A stretch of 64,000 bases of DNA from Pseudomonas sp. RIT-PI-S (GTDB taxonomy: Bacteria > Pseudomonadota > Gammaproteobacteria > Pseudomonadales > Pseudomonadaceae), in NCBI RefSeq assembly GCF_025642975.1, contig NZ_JANZKJ010000001.1:1-64000 (forward strand), written 5' to 3'. Each line of letters starts with the position of its first letter. The stretch's first letter is position 1. Below the pieces are notes generated by a model. The model had not been told where the DNA came from and made no database searches. It saw only the letters and a program-made list of their open reading frames with translations. A program made the translations under genes and the position numbers. Shown one piece after another: positions 9,160-17,364 of this stretch.

Positions 9160-10119
9160 ATGACCAAAACTGACATGTCGTTGACCGGAAGCAGCCAGCC
9201 GCTCAAAGGGATGCTGTTGATGGTGATAGCCACGCTGCTGTTCGCCAGCCACGACGTGTTATCCAAGTACCTCTCTGGCTTCTACCCCGTGATGCTGGTG
9301 ATCTGGGTGCGGTATTTCGTGCATACATTGCTGATGATGGGGATTTTCCTGCCGCAGTCCGGGCTGCGAATCCTGCGTACCCGGCGGCCGTCGTTGCAGG
9401 TGTTGCGCGCGCTCTGCCTGTTGGGGACCAGCCTGCTGTTCGTTTCCGGGTTGCAGTACATCCCTCTGGCCGAAGCCACCGCGGTCAACTTCCTCGCGCC
9501 GTTGCTCGTGACGGCGCTGTCGGTGCCCTTGCTCGGAGAGCGGGTGACCTTCGGCCAGTGGGCCGCCGTGTTGGTAGGGTTTTGCGGGGTGATGATCATC
9601 GTTCACCCCGGGGGCGAGCTGTTCACCCCGGCGATTCTCTTTCCGTTCGGCTCAGCGCTGTGCTTCTGTTTCTATCAACTGCTGACCCGCAGAGTCGCGG
9701 AGGTCGATAGCCCTACCACCAGTAACTTTTTCGCCGGGATCTTCAATACCTTGCTGATGAGCGCGGTGGTGCCGTTCTTCTGGCACTGGCCCAGCTGGCT
9801 GGACGGCCTGTTCATGGTGGCGCTGGGTGGTTGTGGCATGTCGGCGCACTTGTTGCTGACTCAGGCTTTTCGCCATGCGCCGCCTGCATTGCTGGCGCCC
9901 CTGGGGTACTGCCAGATCGTTTTCGCCGGCATCTATGGCTATGTAGTGTTCCACCACAGCCTGCCTTCGACCACGGTCGTGGGCATCGTGGTGATTTGCA
10001 GCAGTGGCGTGGCGGCGGCCTGGTTGCAGCGGCGGGCGAAGGCTGGGGAACCCTCGGTGGCGGCGCAGGCCCAACGTACAGGCGCCGCAAGCGGCCGGGC
10101 GGCCGAGCAAGGCAGTTAG
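9160..10119 (+). CDS. DMT-family (EamA) transporter
   Basis: A 319-residue inner-membrane protein with ten predicted transmembrane helices arranged as two EamA repeats (GMLLMVIATLLFASHDVLSKYL starts the first). The C-terminal tail is basic and cytoplasmic. It probably imports the substrate of the IclR-controlled enzymes, since it is translationally coupled to the TIM-barrel gene (3-base gap). Export of a metabolite cannot be ruled out. The ATG at 9160 has no strong ribosome site, which fits coupling; an ATG at 9175 is an alternative. Confidence 0.85.
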   Translation: MTKTDMSLTGSSQPLKGMLLMVIATLLFASHDVLSKYLSGFYPVMLVIWVRYFVHTLLMMGIFLPQSGLRILRTRRPSLQVLRALCLLGTSLLFVSGLQYIPLAEATAVNFLAPLLVTALSVPLLGERVTFGQWAAVLVGFCGVMIIVHPGGELFTPAILFPFGSALCFCFYQLLTRRVAEVDSPTTSNFFAGIFNTLLMSAVVPFFWHWPSWLDGLFMVALGGCGMSAHLLLTQAFRHAPPALLAPLGYCQIVFAGIYGYVVFHHSLPSTTVVGIVVICSSGVAAAWLQRRAKAGEPSVAAQAQRTGAASGRAAEQGS

Positions 10120-10158
10120 CGATCCTGCACTAGGCTGGGCGGTAATCGAACACAAAAC

Positions 10159-10172
10159 TAACCAGTTGGTAC
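10159..10172. promoter_or_regulatory. Predicted TetR operator upstream of quiC
   Basis: TAACCAGTTGGTAC occurs here and, as its exact reverse complement, at 14019-14032 before the shikimate dehydrogenase gene. The core is ACCA-N2-TGGT. It is about 200 bases before quiC, with a REP element in between. Confidence 0.65.
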
Positions 10173-10211
10173 GCTCGGGCGGTGGGGTTTCGGTATAACC
10201 CTAACCCATAA

Positions 10212-10241
10212 CTGTAGGAGCCGGCGCCAGCCTGCGAACCT
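10212..10241. repeat. REP element
   Basis: CTGTAGGAGCCGGCGCCAGC followed by CTGCGAACCT, a single Pseudomonas-type REP between the permease gene and quiC. Confidence 0.65.
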
Positions 10242-10368
10242 ACGGGGCGACAGGCATGCACGCTGTTGCCCGTGTTCCACAACCGCGGATAAGCGTTCGG
10301 CTTCGCCCAAGGCCACCGGCGTACACGGGCCGACGCGGCAGGCTTGTTCGCACCAGGAGTAGGTCACC

Positions 10369-12279
10369 ATGCATCGTTCGATCGCCACCGTCTCACTCAG
10401 CGGCACTCTCCCAGAAAAACTCGAAGCCATCGCCGCCGCCGGTTTCGATGGGGTGGAGATCTTCGAAAACGATCTTCTTTATTACGACGGCAGCCCGCGG
10501 GAGATCCGCCAGATGTGCGCGGACCTGGGGATCGCCATTACCCTGTTCCAGCCGTTTCGCGACTTCGAAGGGGTACGTCGCGATCGCCTGGCGCGCAATC
10601 TTGAGCGCGCGGAGCGCAAGTTCGACCTGATGCAGGAACTGGGCACGGACCTGGTGCTGGTGTGCAGCAATGTGGCGGCCGACTCGCTCGGCGAGCATGA
10701 AATCCTCGTGAACGACATGCGCCTGCTGGCCGAACACGCCGCCGCGCGTAACCTGCGCATTGGCTACGAAGCGCTGGCATGGGGCCGCCACGTGAATACC
10801 TGGCAGCAGGTATGGGAGATCATTCGGGAGGTTGACCACCCGAACCTGGGGATGATCCTCGACAGCTTCCATACGCTGTCCTTGCGGGGCGACCCTTCGG
10901 GTATCGCTCAAGTGCCGGGGAACAAGATTTTCTTCGTGCAGATGGCCGACGCGCCGTTGCTGGCCATGGACGTGCTGGAGTGGAGCCGGCATTTTCGCAA
11001 TTTCCCCGGCCAAGGCGATTTCAACCTGCCCAACTTCCTCGCCCCTATCCTCAAGACGGGCTATCAAGGGCCGTTGTCGCTGGAAATCTTCAACGATGGC
11101 TTCCGCGCCGCGCCGCCTCGCTCGAATGCGGCCGATGGCTTGCGCTCGCTGCTGTACCTGGAAGAAAAAACCCGCGAGCTGCTCGCCCAGGGCGAGGTGG
11201 GGCAGGCCGACACCGAACAGTTGTTCGCCACACCGCCTGCTGCCCCTTATGGCGGTGTGGAGTTTCTTGAATTTGCCGTTGACGAGGCCACGGGTGCCAA
11301 GCTCAAGCACTGGCTGGGGCAGCTAGGCTTTGCCGTCGCCGGCCAGCATCGATCGAAAAGCGTGACCCTGCTACGGCAGAACGACATCAACCTGATCCTC
11401 AACTCGGAGCCCTATTCGTTCGCCCATAACTTCTTCGAGGCCCACGGCCCGTCGCTGTGCGCCACGGCCATACGGGTGAAGGACAGCAGCGCCGCGCTAG
11501 AACGCGCCGTGGCCTACAAAGCCCAGCCTTATCGCGGGCTGGTAGGGCCCAACGAGCGGGAGCTGGCTGCGGTCCGGGCGCCCGACGGCAGCCTGCTTTA
11601 CCTGGTGGACCCTGATGCCCAGGGGCGCACCATCTATGACACCGACTTCAACCTCACGCCGGTGCCCGCTGCCAGCGGCGGGCTCAAGCGCATCGATCAC
11701 ATGGCCATGGCGCTGCCCCCCGACGCGCTCGACAACTGGGTGCTGTTCTACAAGAGCGTGCTGGACTTCACCGCCGACGACGAGGTGGTGCTGCCGGACC
11801 CATACGGCCTGGTCAAAAGCCGCGCGATCCGCAGCCGTTGCAGCTCGGTGCGGCTGCCGCTGAATATCTCGGAAAACCGTGGCACGGCGATCTCCCACGC
11901 CTTGTCGTCCTACCGGGGCTCGGGGGTTCACCACATTGCCTTCGATTGCGACGATATCTTCGCCGCTGTGACCCGGGCGAAGGAGGCGGGCCTGCCGCTG
12001 TTGGAAATCCCGCTCAATTATTACGACGACCTCGCCGCGCGGTTCGACTTCGACGAAGAGTTCCTGAGCGAGTTGGCCTACTTCAACGTGCTTTATGACC
12101 GCGACGCTAACGGCGGCGAGCTCTTCCATGTATATACCGAGCCGTTCGAGAACCGTTTCTTCTTCGAGGTGCTGCAACGCCGAGCTGGTTATGCCGGCTA
12201 CGGCGCGGCCAATGTGGCGGTACGCCTGGCGGCCATGGCTAAGGCCAGGAGCGGCGGGCAACGGCAGGCACGGCTGTAA
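10369..12279 (+). CDS. quiC: Two-domain 3-dehydroshikimate dehydratase (QuiC1 type)
   Basis: A 636-residue fusion. Residues 1-270 form a xylose isomerase-like TIM barrel with metal ligands of the dehydroshikimate dehydratase type (YEALAWGRHVNTW, MILDSFHTLS, VQMADAP, LSLEIFNDGF). Residues 290-615 form a 4-hydroxyphenylpyruvate dioxygenase-like vicinal oxygen chelate domain. This architecture is that of P. putida QuiC1, which makes protocatechuate from 3-dehydroshikimate; many databases mislabel it as HPPD. The product is the substrate of PcaHG at 3.4 kb. The start has a CAGGAGTAGG ribosome site. A TetR gene follows 90 bases downstream in the same direction. Confidence 0.93.
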   Translation: MHRSIATVSLSGTLPEKLEAIAAAGFDGVEIFENDLLYYDGSPREIRQMCADLGIAITLFQPFRDFEGVRRDRLARNLERAERKFDLMQELGTDLVLVCSNVAADSLGEHEILVNDMRLLAEHAAARNLRIGYEALAWGRHVNTWQQVWEIIREVDHPNLGMILDSFHTLSLRGDPSGIAQVPGNKIFFVQMADAPLLAMDVLEWSRHFRNFPGQGDFNLPNFLAPILKTGYQGPLSLEIFNDGFRAAPPRSNAADGLRSLLYLEEKTRELLAQGEVGQADTEQLFATPPAAPYGGVEFLEFAVDEATGAKLKHWLGQLGFAVAGQHRSKSVTLLRQNDINLILNSEPYSFAHNFFEAHGPSLCATAIRVKDSSAALERAVAYKAQPYRGLVGPNERELAAVRAPDGSLLYLVDPDAQGRTIYDTDFNLTPVPAASGGLKRIDHMAMALPPDALDNWVLFYKSVLDFTADDEVVLPDPYGLVKSRAIRSRCSSVRLPLNISENRGTAISHALSSYRGSGVHHIAFDCDDIFAAVTRAKEAGLPLLEIPLNYYDDLAARFDFDEEFLSELAYFNVLYDRDANGGELFHVYTEPFENRFFFEVLQRRAGYAGYGAANVAVRLAAMAKARSGGQRQARL

Positions 12280-12369
12280 GCGCCTGGCCTGGCCGCTTAC
12301 CCTGGATCCGCTTCCTTCCTGCTGGCTGGCGCCGCATAATCACCGCTGACCCACACAGGCTTAGAGCCC

Positions 12370-13032
12370 ATGACAATAACGACAGACATGCCCGTGGCCA
12401 GCGCGCCGCGCCGCACCCGCAAGAACAACCCGGAAAAAACCCGCGAAAGCATTCTGCAGGCCGCCATCGTCGAGTTCGTGGCCCAGGGGCTGGCCGGGGC
12501 ACGTGTAGACGCCATCGCCGAGCGCACGCAGACCTCCAAGCGGATGATCTATTACTACTTCAACAGCAAAGAGCAGCTCTATGTCGAGGTGTTGGAGAAG
12601 CTGTACGGTGACATCCGCCACACTGAAAGCAGCATGCACCTGACCGAGCTCGAGCCGTTCGAAGGGCTCAAGCGGCTGGTGGAGTTCACCTTCGACCACC
12701 ACGACCGCAACGTGGATTTCGTGCGCATCGTGTGTAACGAAAACATCCACCAGGGCGAGTACATCAAGCAATCCCGCTCGATCCGCAGCATGAACCAGAC
12801 CGTGCTGGTGCAGCTTGAGGCCTTGCTGGCCAAGGGTGTGGCCAGCGGTGTGTTCCGCCCGGGGCTCGAGGCCCTGGACGTGCATATGCTGATCAGCTCG
12901 TTCTGTTTCTATCGGGTGTCCAACAAGCACACCTTCGGGGAAATCTTCCAGGTGGACTTCAACGATCCGACACTCAAGCGCCATCACCGGCAGATGATCG
13001 TCGAGTCCCTGGAGCGCTTCGTTAGCGTCTGA
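12370..13032 (+). CDS. TetR-family transcriptional regulator of the quiC cluster
   Basis: A 220-residue regulator with a TetR helix-turn-helix at about residues 20-66 (ESILQAAIVEFVAQGLAGARVDAIAERTQTSKRMIYYYF, read as parts) and an all-helical ligand domain. It is co-directional with quiC and convergent with the shikimate dehydrogenase gene. The identical 14-base palindromes before both of those genes are its likely operators, so it probably represses dehydroshikimate/shikimate use until a ligand binds. That role is inferred; family assignment is firm. Confidence 0.9.
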   Translation: MTITTDMPVASAPRRTRKNNPEKTRESILQAAIVEFVAQGLAGARVDAIAERTQTSKRMIYYYFNSKEQLYVEVLEKLYGDIRHTESSMHLTELEPFEGLKRLVEFTFDHHDRNVDFVRIVCNENIHQGEYIKQSRSIRSMNQTVLVQLEALLAKGVASGVFRPGLEALDVHMLISSFCFYRVSNKHTFGEIFQVDFNDPTLKRHHRQMIVESLERFVSV

Positions 13033-13052
13033 AGCCAGCAGCAGTTGGCCTA

Positions 13053-13094
13053 GGCCGCGACCGGCGCACCACCGAGGGTGCGCCGGTCGCGGCC
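13053..13094. terminator. Perfect 18-bp hairpin between convergent genes
   Basis: The arm at 13053-13070 is perfectly complementary to the arm at 13077-13094, with a 6-base loop (ACCGAG). It sits between the convergent TetR and dehydrogenase genes and probably works as a bidirectional barrier or RNA 3' end. There is no T-tract, so classical intrinsic termination is uncertain. Confidence 0.6.
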
Positions 13095-13099
13095 AGGCC

Positions 13100-13975
13100 T
13101 CAGGCGTTCATGCTGTGGAAGTGAGCGCTCATGCGCTCGGCGTTCGCTGTGATCCCGGTAAACAGCTCGAACGCCTTGACCGCCTGGAACACCGCCATGG
13201 TGCTGCCGTCCAGCGTGCGGCAGCCCAAGGCGCGGGCGTCGCGCAGCAGTTCGGTTTCCAGGGGAAAGTAAACGATTTCCGCGACCCACAGCTCTGGGCG
13301 CAACAGCGCCTTGGGTACCGGTGTACCCGGCAACTTGGCCATGCCCATTGGGGTGGTGTTGACGATGCCCTCGGCTTGCCCGACCGCCAGGGATAAATCC
13401 GTGCCGACCTGAGCGGGCTCGCCGGGAAAGTGTGCGTTGAGGTTGTGCACAAGGGTCTGGGCGCTGTGTGGGTTGACGTCGAATACCGTCAGCTGCTGTA
13501 CGCCTTCGAGCAGCAGCGCGTGAGCCACCGCCGACCCCGCGCCACCCGCGCCCATCTGCACTACCCGCCCGCGCCCTGCGTCGGCGAGGCCGCGGCGCAA
13601 GCCTTCGGCGAAGCCCAGGCAGTCGGTGTTATGGCCAACCCGCTTGCCATCCTTGAGCACTACGGTATTGACCGCGCCAATGCCCTTGGCCTCGGGAGAG
13701 AGCTCGTCGAGGAAGGGAATGATGGCCTGCTTGCTAGGGAAGGTGATGTTCAGCCCGGTGAAGCCCATGCGTTGGGCGGCGATGAGCAGTTCCTCCAATG
13801 CGCTGTTGTCCAGCTTGAGCACGTCCAGGTCGATCAGCCGATACACATAGCCCAGGCCTTGGGCATGGCCTTCCTGTTCATGCATGGCAGGGGTTCGGGA
13901 CAGCTGTATGCCCTGGCCGATCAGCCCGGCCAAAATGCTTCGGCACGCTGGTGAGGCGGGGGAGGTGGCACTCAT
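13100..13975 (-). CDS. Catabolic (NAD-type) shikimate/quinate dehydrogenase
   Basis: A 291-residue member of the AroE/YdiB family. Conserved active-site parts are the Lys of NITFPSKQ, the Asp of GHNTDCLGF and the nucleotide loop GAGGAGS. Two features separate it from biosynthetic AroE. The strand after the loop ends VFDVNPHSAQ, where AroE has the NADP-binding NRT motif, which suggests NAD. The substrate loop reads LSRTP, with Thr where AroE has the second Ser, as I recall for Corynebacterium quinate/shikimate dehydrogenase. With QuiC and PcaHG this would give quinate/shikimate oxidation to protocatechuate. GGAG precedes the ATG. The chromosomal aroE is probably elsewhere. Confidence 0.88.
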   Translation of the reverse strand: MSATSPASPACRSILAGLIGQGIQLSRTPAMHEQEGHAQGLGYVYRLIDLDVLKLDNSALEELLIAAQRMGFTGLNITFPSKQAIIPFLDELSPEAKGIGAVNTVVLKDGKRVGHNTDCLGFAEGLRRGLADAGRGRVVQMGAGGAGSAVAHALLLEGVQQLTVFDVNPHSAQTLVHNLNAHFPGEPAQVGTDLSLAVGQAEGIVNTTPMGMAKLPGTPVPKALLRPELWVAEIVYFPLETELLRDARALGCRTLDGSTMAVFQAVKAFELFTGITANAERMSAHFHSMNA

Positions 13976-14015
13976 GGGAAAGCTCCGTTGTTATTTTTAA
14001 GCAGCTGGTAATAAA

Positions 14016-14042
14016 TTGTACCAACTGGTTAATGAGGTCAAT
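14016..14042 (-). promoter_or_regulatory. Promoter and predicted TetR operator of the dehydrogenase gene
   Basis: On the minus strand a TTGACC -35 and a TACAAT -10 are 15 bases apart, and the palindrome GTACCAACTGGTTA (plus-strand 14019-14032) lies between and over the -10. That is a repressor position, 44-57 bases before the start codon. Confidence 0.6.
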
Positions 14043-14093
14043 GCTTTCCCCTGATGGAGCCCACCCCGCCCGTCGAAACCGGGCGGCAATCGG

Positions 14094-15509
14094 TCAGTTG
14101 GCGCTGCCAGCCACTTTTGCGCCGGCGTTCGCGGGCAATTTCCACACATCCACGGCCGCCGCCAGGGTCAGCAGGCCAACGGCAACGAACGCCAAGTGGA
14201 AGGCCGTTGGCTGGGCGGAGCCCACCCCCAGGATGCCTTGCGCAGCCCGTAGCAGGATCACCGCCAGGGCAATGCCAAGGCCGAATGCGAGTTGCTGGGT
14301 CATGCTGAACAAGGTGTTGGCCGAGGTCATCAGCGGCGCTGGCACGTCAGCGAAGGCCAGGCTGTGATAGGCGGTAAAGCCCATGGAGCGGGCCATGCCG
14401 GAGATCACCAGCACCGGGACGATCGCCCAAAGCGGCGTAGCCACCGTCATGCCGGCGCAGGCGAAGGTGGTCGCTGCCAGCACGCCGATGCTGCCAAGCA
14501 GCGTGGTGCGAAAGCCTAGGCGTTTGAGGATGGCGCTGGTCATGGGCTTCATGCCGATGTTGCCAGCGAACAGGGCTAGCACCAGCAGGCCGGATACGAG
14601 CGGCTCCAGGCCGAAGGCCAGTTGGAACATCAGCGGCAGCAAGAAGGGCGCGGTGCTGACCATGGCACGGTATAACGAGCCCCCGCCGATGGTGACCGCG
14701 TAGGTTTGGGTGCGCAGGGCTTCAAGCCGCAACAGCGGGGCGGCCGCCTTGCGTAAATGCCGTTGCAATCGCCACAGCACCACCGCGCTAACGCCCAGCC
14801 ACACATAGCCTTGCAGGTCTGCGGGTAGCTTGCCCACGCGTTCCAGCCCATGCACCAGGCCCGCGCAACCCAGCGCGCAGTATGCGAACCCTAGCCAGTC
14901 GAATGGCTGATGATCAGCTTCCGCCACGCTGGCTGGCATCCACCGCCAGGCGCAGGCCAGGGCCAGTGCGCCAAGGGGCAGGTTCAGCAGGAAGATCCAG
15001 TGCCAGGAGGCGTAGCTGGTGATAAAGCCACCCAGCGGTGGCCCCAGCACCGGCGCTACCAGGCCCGGCCAGGTGATCAAGGCGATGGCCCCGAGCAAGT
15101 GGCGTTTCTCGGTATTGCGCAACACTGCCAGCCGGCCGACCGGCACCATCATGGCGCCGCCCACTGCCTGCAGCGCCCGGGCAAGCACGAACTGCCAGAG
15201 GGCCTGGCAGCTGGCGCACAGTACCGAGGCCAGGGTAAAGAGCAGCAACGCCGCCATGAATACCCGCCGGTGGCCAAAGCGCTCGGCAACCCAGCCGCTG
15301 GCGGGAATGAACACCGCCAGGGTCAGCACATAGGTGGTGATGCCGACATTGAGGTCCACCGCCTCGACCCCAAAGGAGCGTGCCATGGCCGGCAGTGCGG
15401 TCACAATCACGGTGGCGTCGAGGTTGTCCATGAAGAACGCCGCGGCCACCAGCAGCGCCAGCAGCCGGGCCCGTGAGGGCGACGAGGCAAAAGCGGATGG
15501 GGTAGTCAC
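14094..15509 (-). CDS. MFS transporter, DHA2 (EmrB/QacA) type
   Basis: A 471-residue polytopic inner-membrane protein with about 14 predicted helices. The first helix carries the DHA2 signature (NLDATVIVTALPAMARSF), and the motif A region (AERFGHRRVFM) is present. The family mostly exports drugs. It precedes the dehydrogenase gene on the same strand, so it could also move quinate/shikimate-type compounds, though nothing in the sequence shows this. The start is GTG at 15509 with GGAG upstream. The dehydrogenase gene, 118 bases downstream, appears to have its own promoter. Confidence 0.85.
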   Translation of the reverse strand: MTTPSAFASSPSRARLLALLVAAAFFMDNLDATVIVTALPAMARSFGVEAVDLNVGITTYVLTLAVFIPASGWVAERFGHRRVFMAALLLFTLASVLCASCQALWQFVLARALQAVGGAMMVPVGRLAVLRNTEKRHLLGAIALITWPGLVAPVLGPPLGGFITSYASWHWIFLLNLPLGALALACAWRWMPASVAEADHQPFDWLGFAYCALGCAGLVHGLERVGKLPADLQGYVWLGVSAVVLWRLQRHLRKAAAPLLRLEALRTQTYAVTIGGGSLYRAMVSTAPFLLPLMFQLAFGLEPLVSGLLVLALFAGNIGMKPMTSAILKRLGFRTTLLGSIGVLAATTFACAGMTVATPLWAIVPVLVISGMARSMGFTAYHSLAFADVPAPLMTSANTLFSMTQQLAFGLGIALAVILLRAAQGILGVGSAQPTAFHLAFVAVGLLTLAAAVDVWKLPANAGAKVAGSAN

Positions 15510-15575
15510 AGGGGGCTCCGGGCCACAGGCCCTCCGGGTCGGAGCGCCGATGTAACCGGGCTTGAACGGGGCTTG

Positions 15576-17216
15576 TCAACCGGCCGTGGCGCCCTCGTGG
15601 CAGGGCCGGAACAGATCCAGCGCCGGCTTGTAGACCTGCGTCTGCACCCCGAACAACCCCAGCACCGAGTGGAATACGAAGTCGTGGCTCAGGTCGGCGT
15701 CGTCACGGCGGGCCGCCAGGCACTCCCGGGATACCCTGGCATCGGTCAGGGTGCCTTGGCCGAACCAGAGCACCATGGGCACATGCTTTTGCGCTTCCGG
15801 GGCGATGGCATAAGGCGCGGCATGCAGGTACAGGCCGTTTTCCCCTAGGGACTCGCCATGATCGGAGACGTACCACATTGCCGTGTCGAAGCGCCCCTGG
15901 TTGGCTTTCAGCAACCCGACAACCTGGGCGAGGAAGTGATCGGTATACAAAATGCTGTTGTCATAAACGTTGGCCAGCGCCTCGCTGCTGCAGCTGCCCA
16001 ACTGGTTCGTATGGCACACCGGCGTGAAGCGCTCCAGCGCTGGCGGGTAGCGCTCGTAGTATTCCGGGCCATGGCTGCCGTCGGAATGAAGGAAGATCAC
16101 CGCATCACCATCGAGTTTGTCGATATCGGCCTGCAGGCCTTCGAGCAGGGCCTCGTCGAGGCAATTGTGACCGTCGCAGAAAGGGCTGGGTTGGTTCTTC
16201 GGAATGTCCCGGTGCGGGCTGCGCAGGCAGGTGCCCTTGCAGTCGCTGTTGTTTTCGACCCACAACACCTTCACCCCGGCATGCTGCAGCACATCGAGCA
16301 GGCCCTCTGTGGTCTTGCCTTTCTTGTCCGAGTAATCCTTGCGCCCGAACATGGAGAACATGCACGGCACCGACACCGCAGTGGACGTGCCGCACGAGTG
16401 GACCTGGGTGTAGTCGAGAACGTCCAGGTGGCTCAACTCGGGGTTGGTGTTCCGGCCGTAACCGTTGAGGGCGAAGTGGTCTGCCCGGGCGGTTTCTCCC
16501 ACCACGAAGATCATCAGCCGTTTGCGCCCGCCAGCCGCTGCCTGCACCGCATCGGTGCCGATGGCCTGGACGGCAGCGACCTGGCGCACGCCTAGGCGTT
16601 CTTTGCCCAGTTTGATCCCGGCATAGATGAAGTTGGTGGGGTTGATGAAGTGGGTCAGCTTGTCTTCCTGGCGCAGCAACGGGCCATAGGTCGAATAGAA
16701 CGCGGCGACGGCGGCCAGCAGCAGTAGCGTTGCCAGCGCAGCCACGCCCAACTTGTGCAGCAACCCGCGCAGGGGCGGCGCATAACGTACCGGCCACAGC
16801 CAGATCAACGCAGCCGGCAGCAGGCCGAGCAGCACTACATAAGCGAACATCTTCGCGCTCAGCAGGGCGGCGACTTCGCCTGGGTTGGTTTCCACCACGT
16901 TCTGGAACATCACCGTGTCGATCGCCACGCCGTAGTCGTTCATGAAATACGCAGCGGCAGCAGCGCTGATCGCTACCAGGCTCAGCACGGGCTTGAGCAG
17001 GGGCCGAAACGACAAGCCAATGAACAGCAAGGTAAAGGCCGACCATAAAAAGACCGCGAATGAGCCCTCGAACAGCAACCGCTTGAGCCCATGCAGTTCC
17101 ACCAGCGCGGCCAACGCCTGCCAGCAGGCTAGGTTGCAGGCAACGACCATGAAGGCTGAGAACAGCATCACCAAGCGAGACGAACTGATAGGGGGCAGGC
17201 GGTGGGTTGAGGCCAT
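15576..17216 (-). CDS. eptA: Lipid A phosphoethanolamine transferase
   Basis: A 546-residue inner-membrane enzyme with five N-terminal helices and a periplasmic sulfatase-fold domain. It transfers phosphoethanolamine from phosphatidylethanolamine to lipid A, lowering polymyxin binding. Zinc and nucleophile motifs are VVGETARADHF (Glu), CGTSTAVSVPCMFSMFGR (Thr nucleophile) and YVSDHGESLGENG (Asp/His). Paired cysteines typical of the domain are present (CKGTCLRSP, HNCLDE). No PmrAB-type two-component genes flank it, so its regulation cannot be read here. It is close to EptA/PmrC; a related LPS-core transferase is the main alternative. Confidence 0.92.
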   Translation of the reverse strand: MASTHRLPPISSSRLVMLFSAFMVVACNLACWQALAALVELHGLKRLLFEGSFAVFLWSAFTLLFIGLSFRPLLKPVLSLVAISAAAAAYFMNDYGVAIDTVMFQNVVETNPGEVAALLSAKMFAYVVLLGLLPAALIWLWPVRYAPPLRGLLHKLGVAALATLLLLAAVAAFYSTYGPLLRQEDKLTHFINPTNFIYAGIKLGKERLGVRQVAAVQAIGTDAVQAAAGGRKRLMIFVVGETARADHFALNGYGRNTNPELSHLDVLDYTQVHSCGTSTAVSVPCMFSMFGRKDYSDKKGKTTEGLLDVLQHAGVKVLWVENNSDCKGTCLRSPHRDIPKNQPSPFCDGHNCLDEALLEGLQADIDKLDGDAVIFLHSDGSHGPEYYERYPPALERFTPVCHTNQLGSCSSEALANVYDNSILYTDHFLAQVVGLLKANQGRFDTAMWYVSDHGESLGENGLYLHAAPYAIAPEAQKHVPMVLWFGQGTLTDARVSRECLAARRDDADLSHDFVFHSVLGLFGVQTQVYKPALDLFRPCHEGATAG

Positions 17217-17320
17217 GATGACTCTACGAACAATGCCAGGGGGCGGCGGGCGGGATCGGCGCAGAGCGTAGAGGCGTGGATGTCAGGGCGGGGTGACAAC
17301 TTCGTGAAGAAAGCGTTAAC

Positions 17321-17343
17321 CGCCGGGGGCGGGTGCCCCGGCG
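17321..17343. terminator. GC hairpin downstream of trmA
   Basis: CGCCGGGG and CCCCGGCG form a perfect 8-bp stem with a 7-base loop, 22 bases past the trmA stop on the minus strand. It lacks a T-tract, so termination is tentative. Confidence 0.4.
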
Positions 17344-17364
17344 ATTGGCAGGTTAAGCCGCCGT

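Noticed and set aside
10369..12279. 4-hydroxyphenylpyruvate dioxygenase annotation for the 636-residue protein
   Set aside because: The N-terminal half is a dehydroshikimate dehydratase-type TIM barrel and the context is shikimate catabolism; the HPPD-like part is only the second domain of QuiC1-type proteins.
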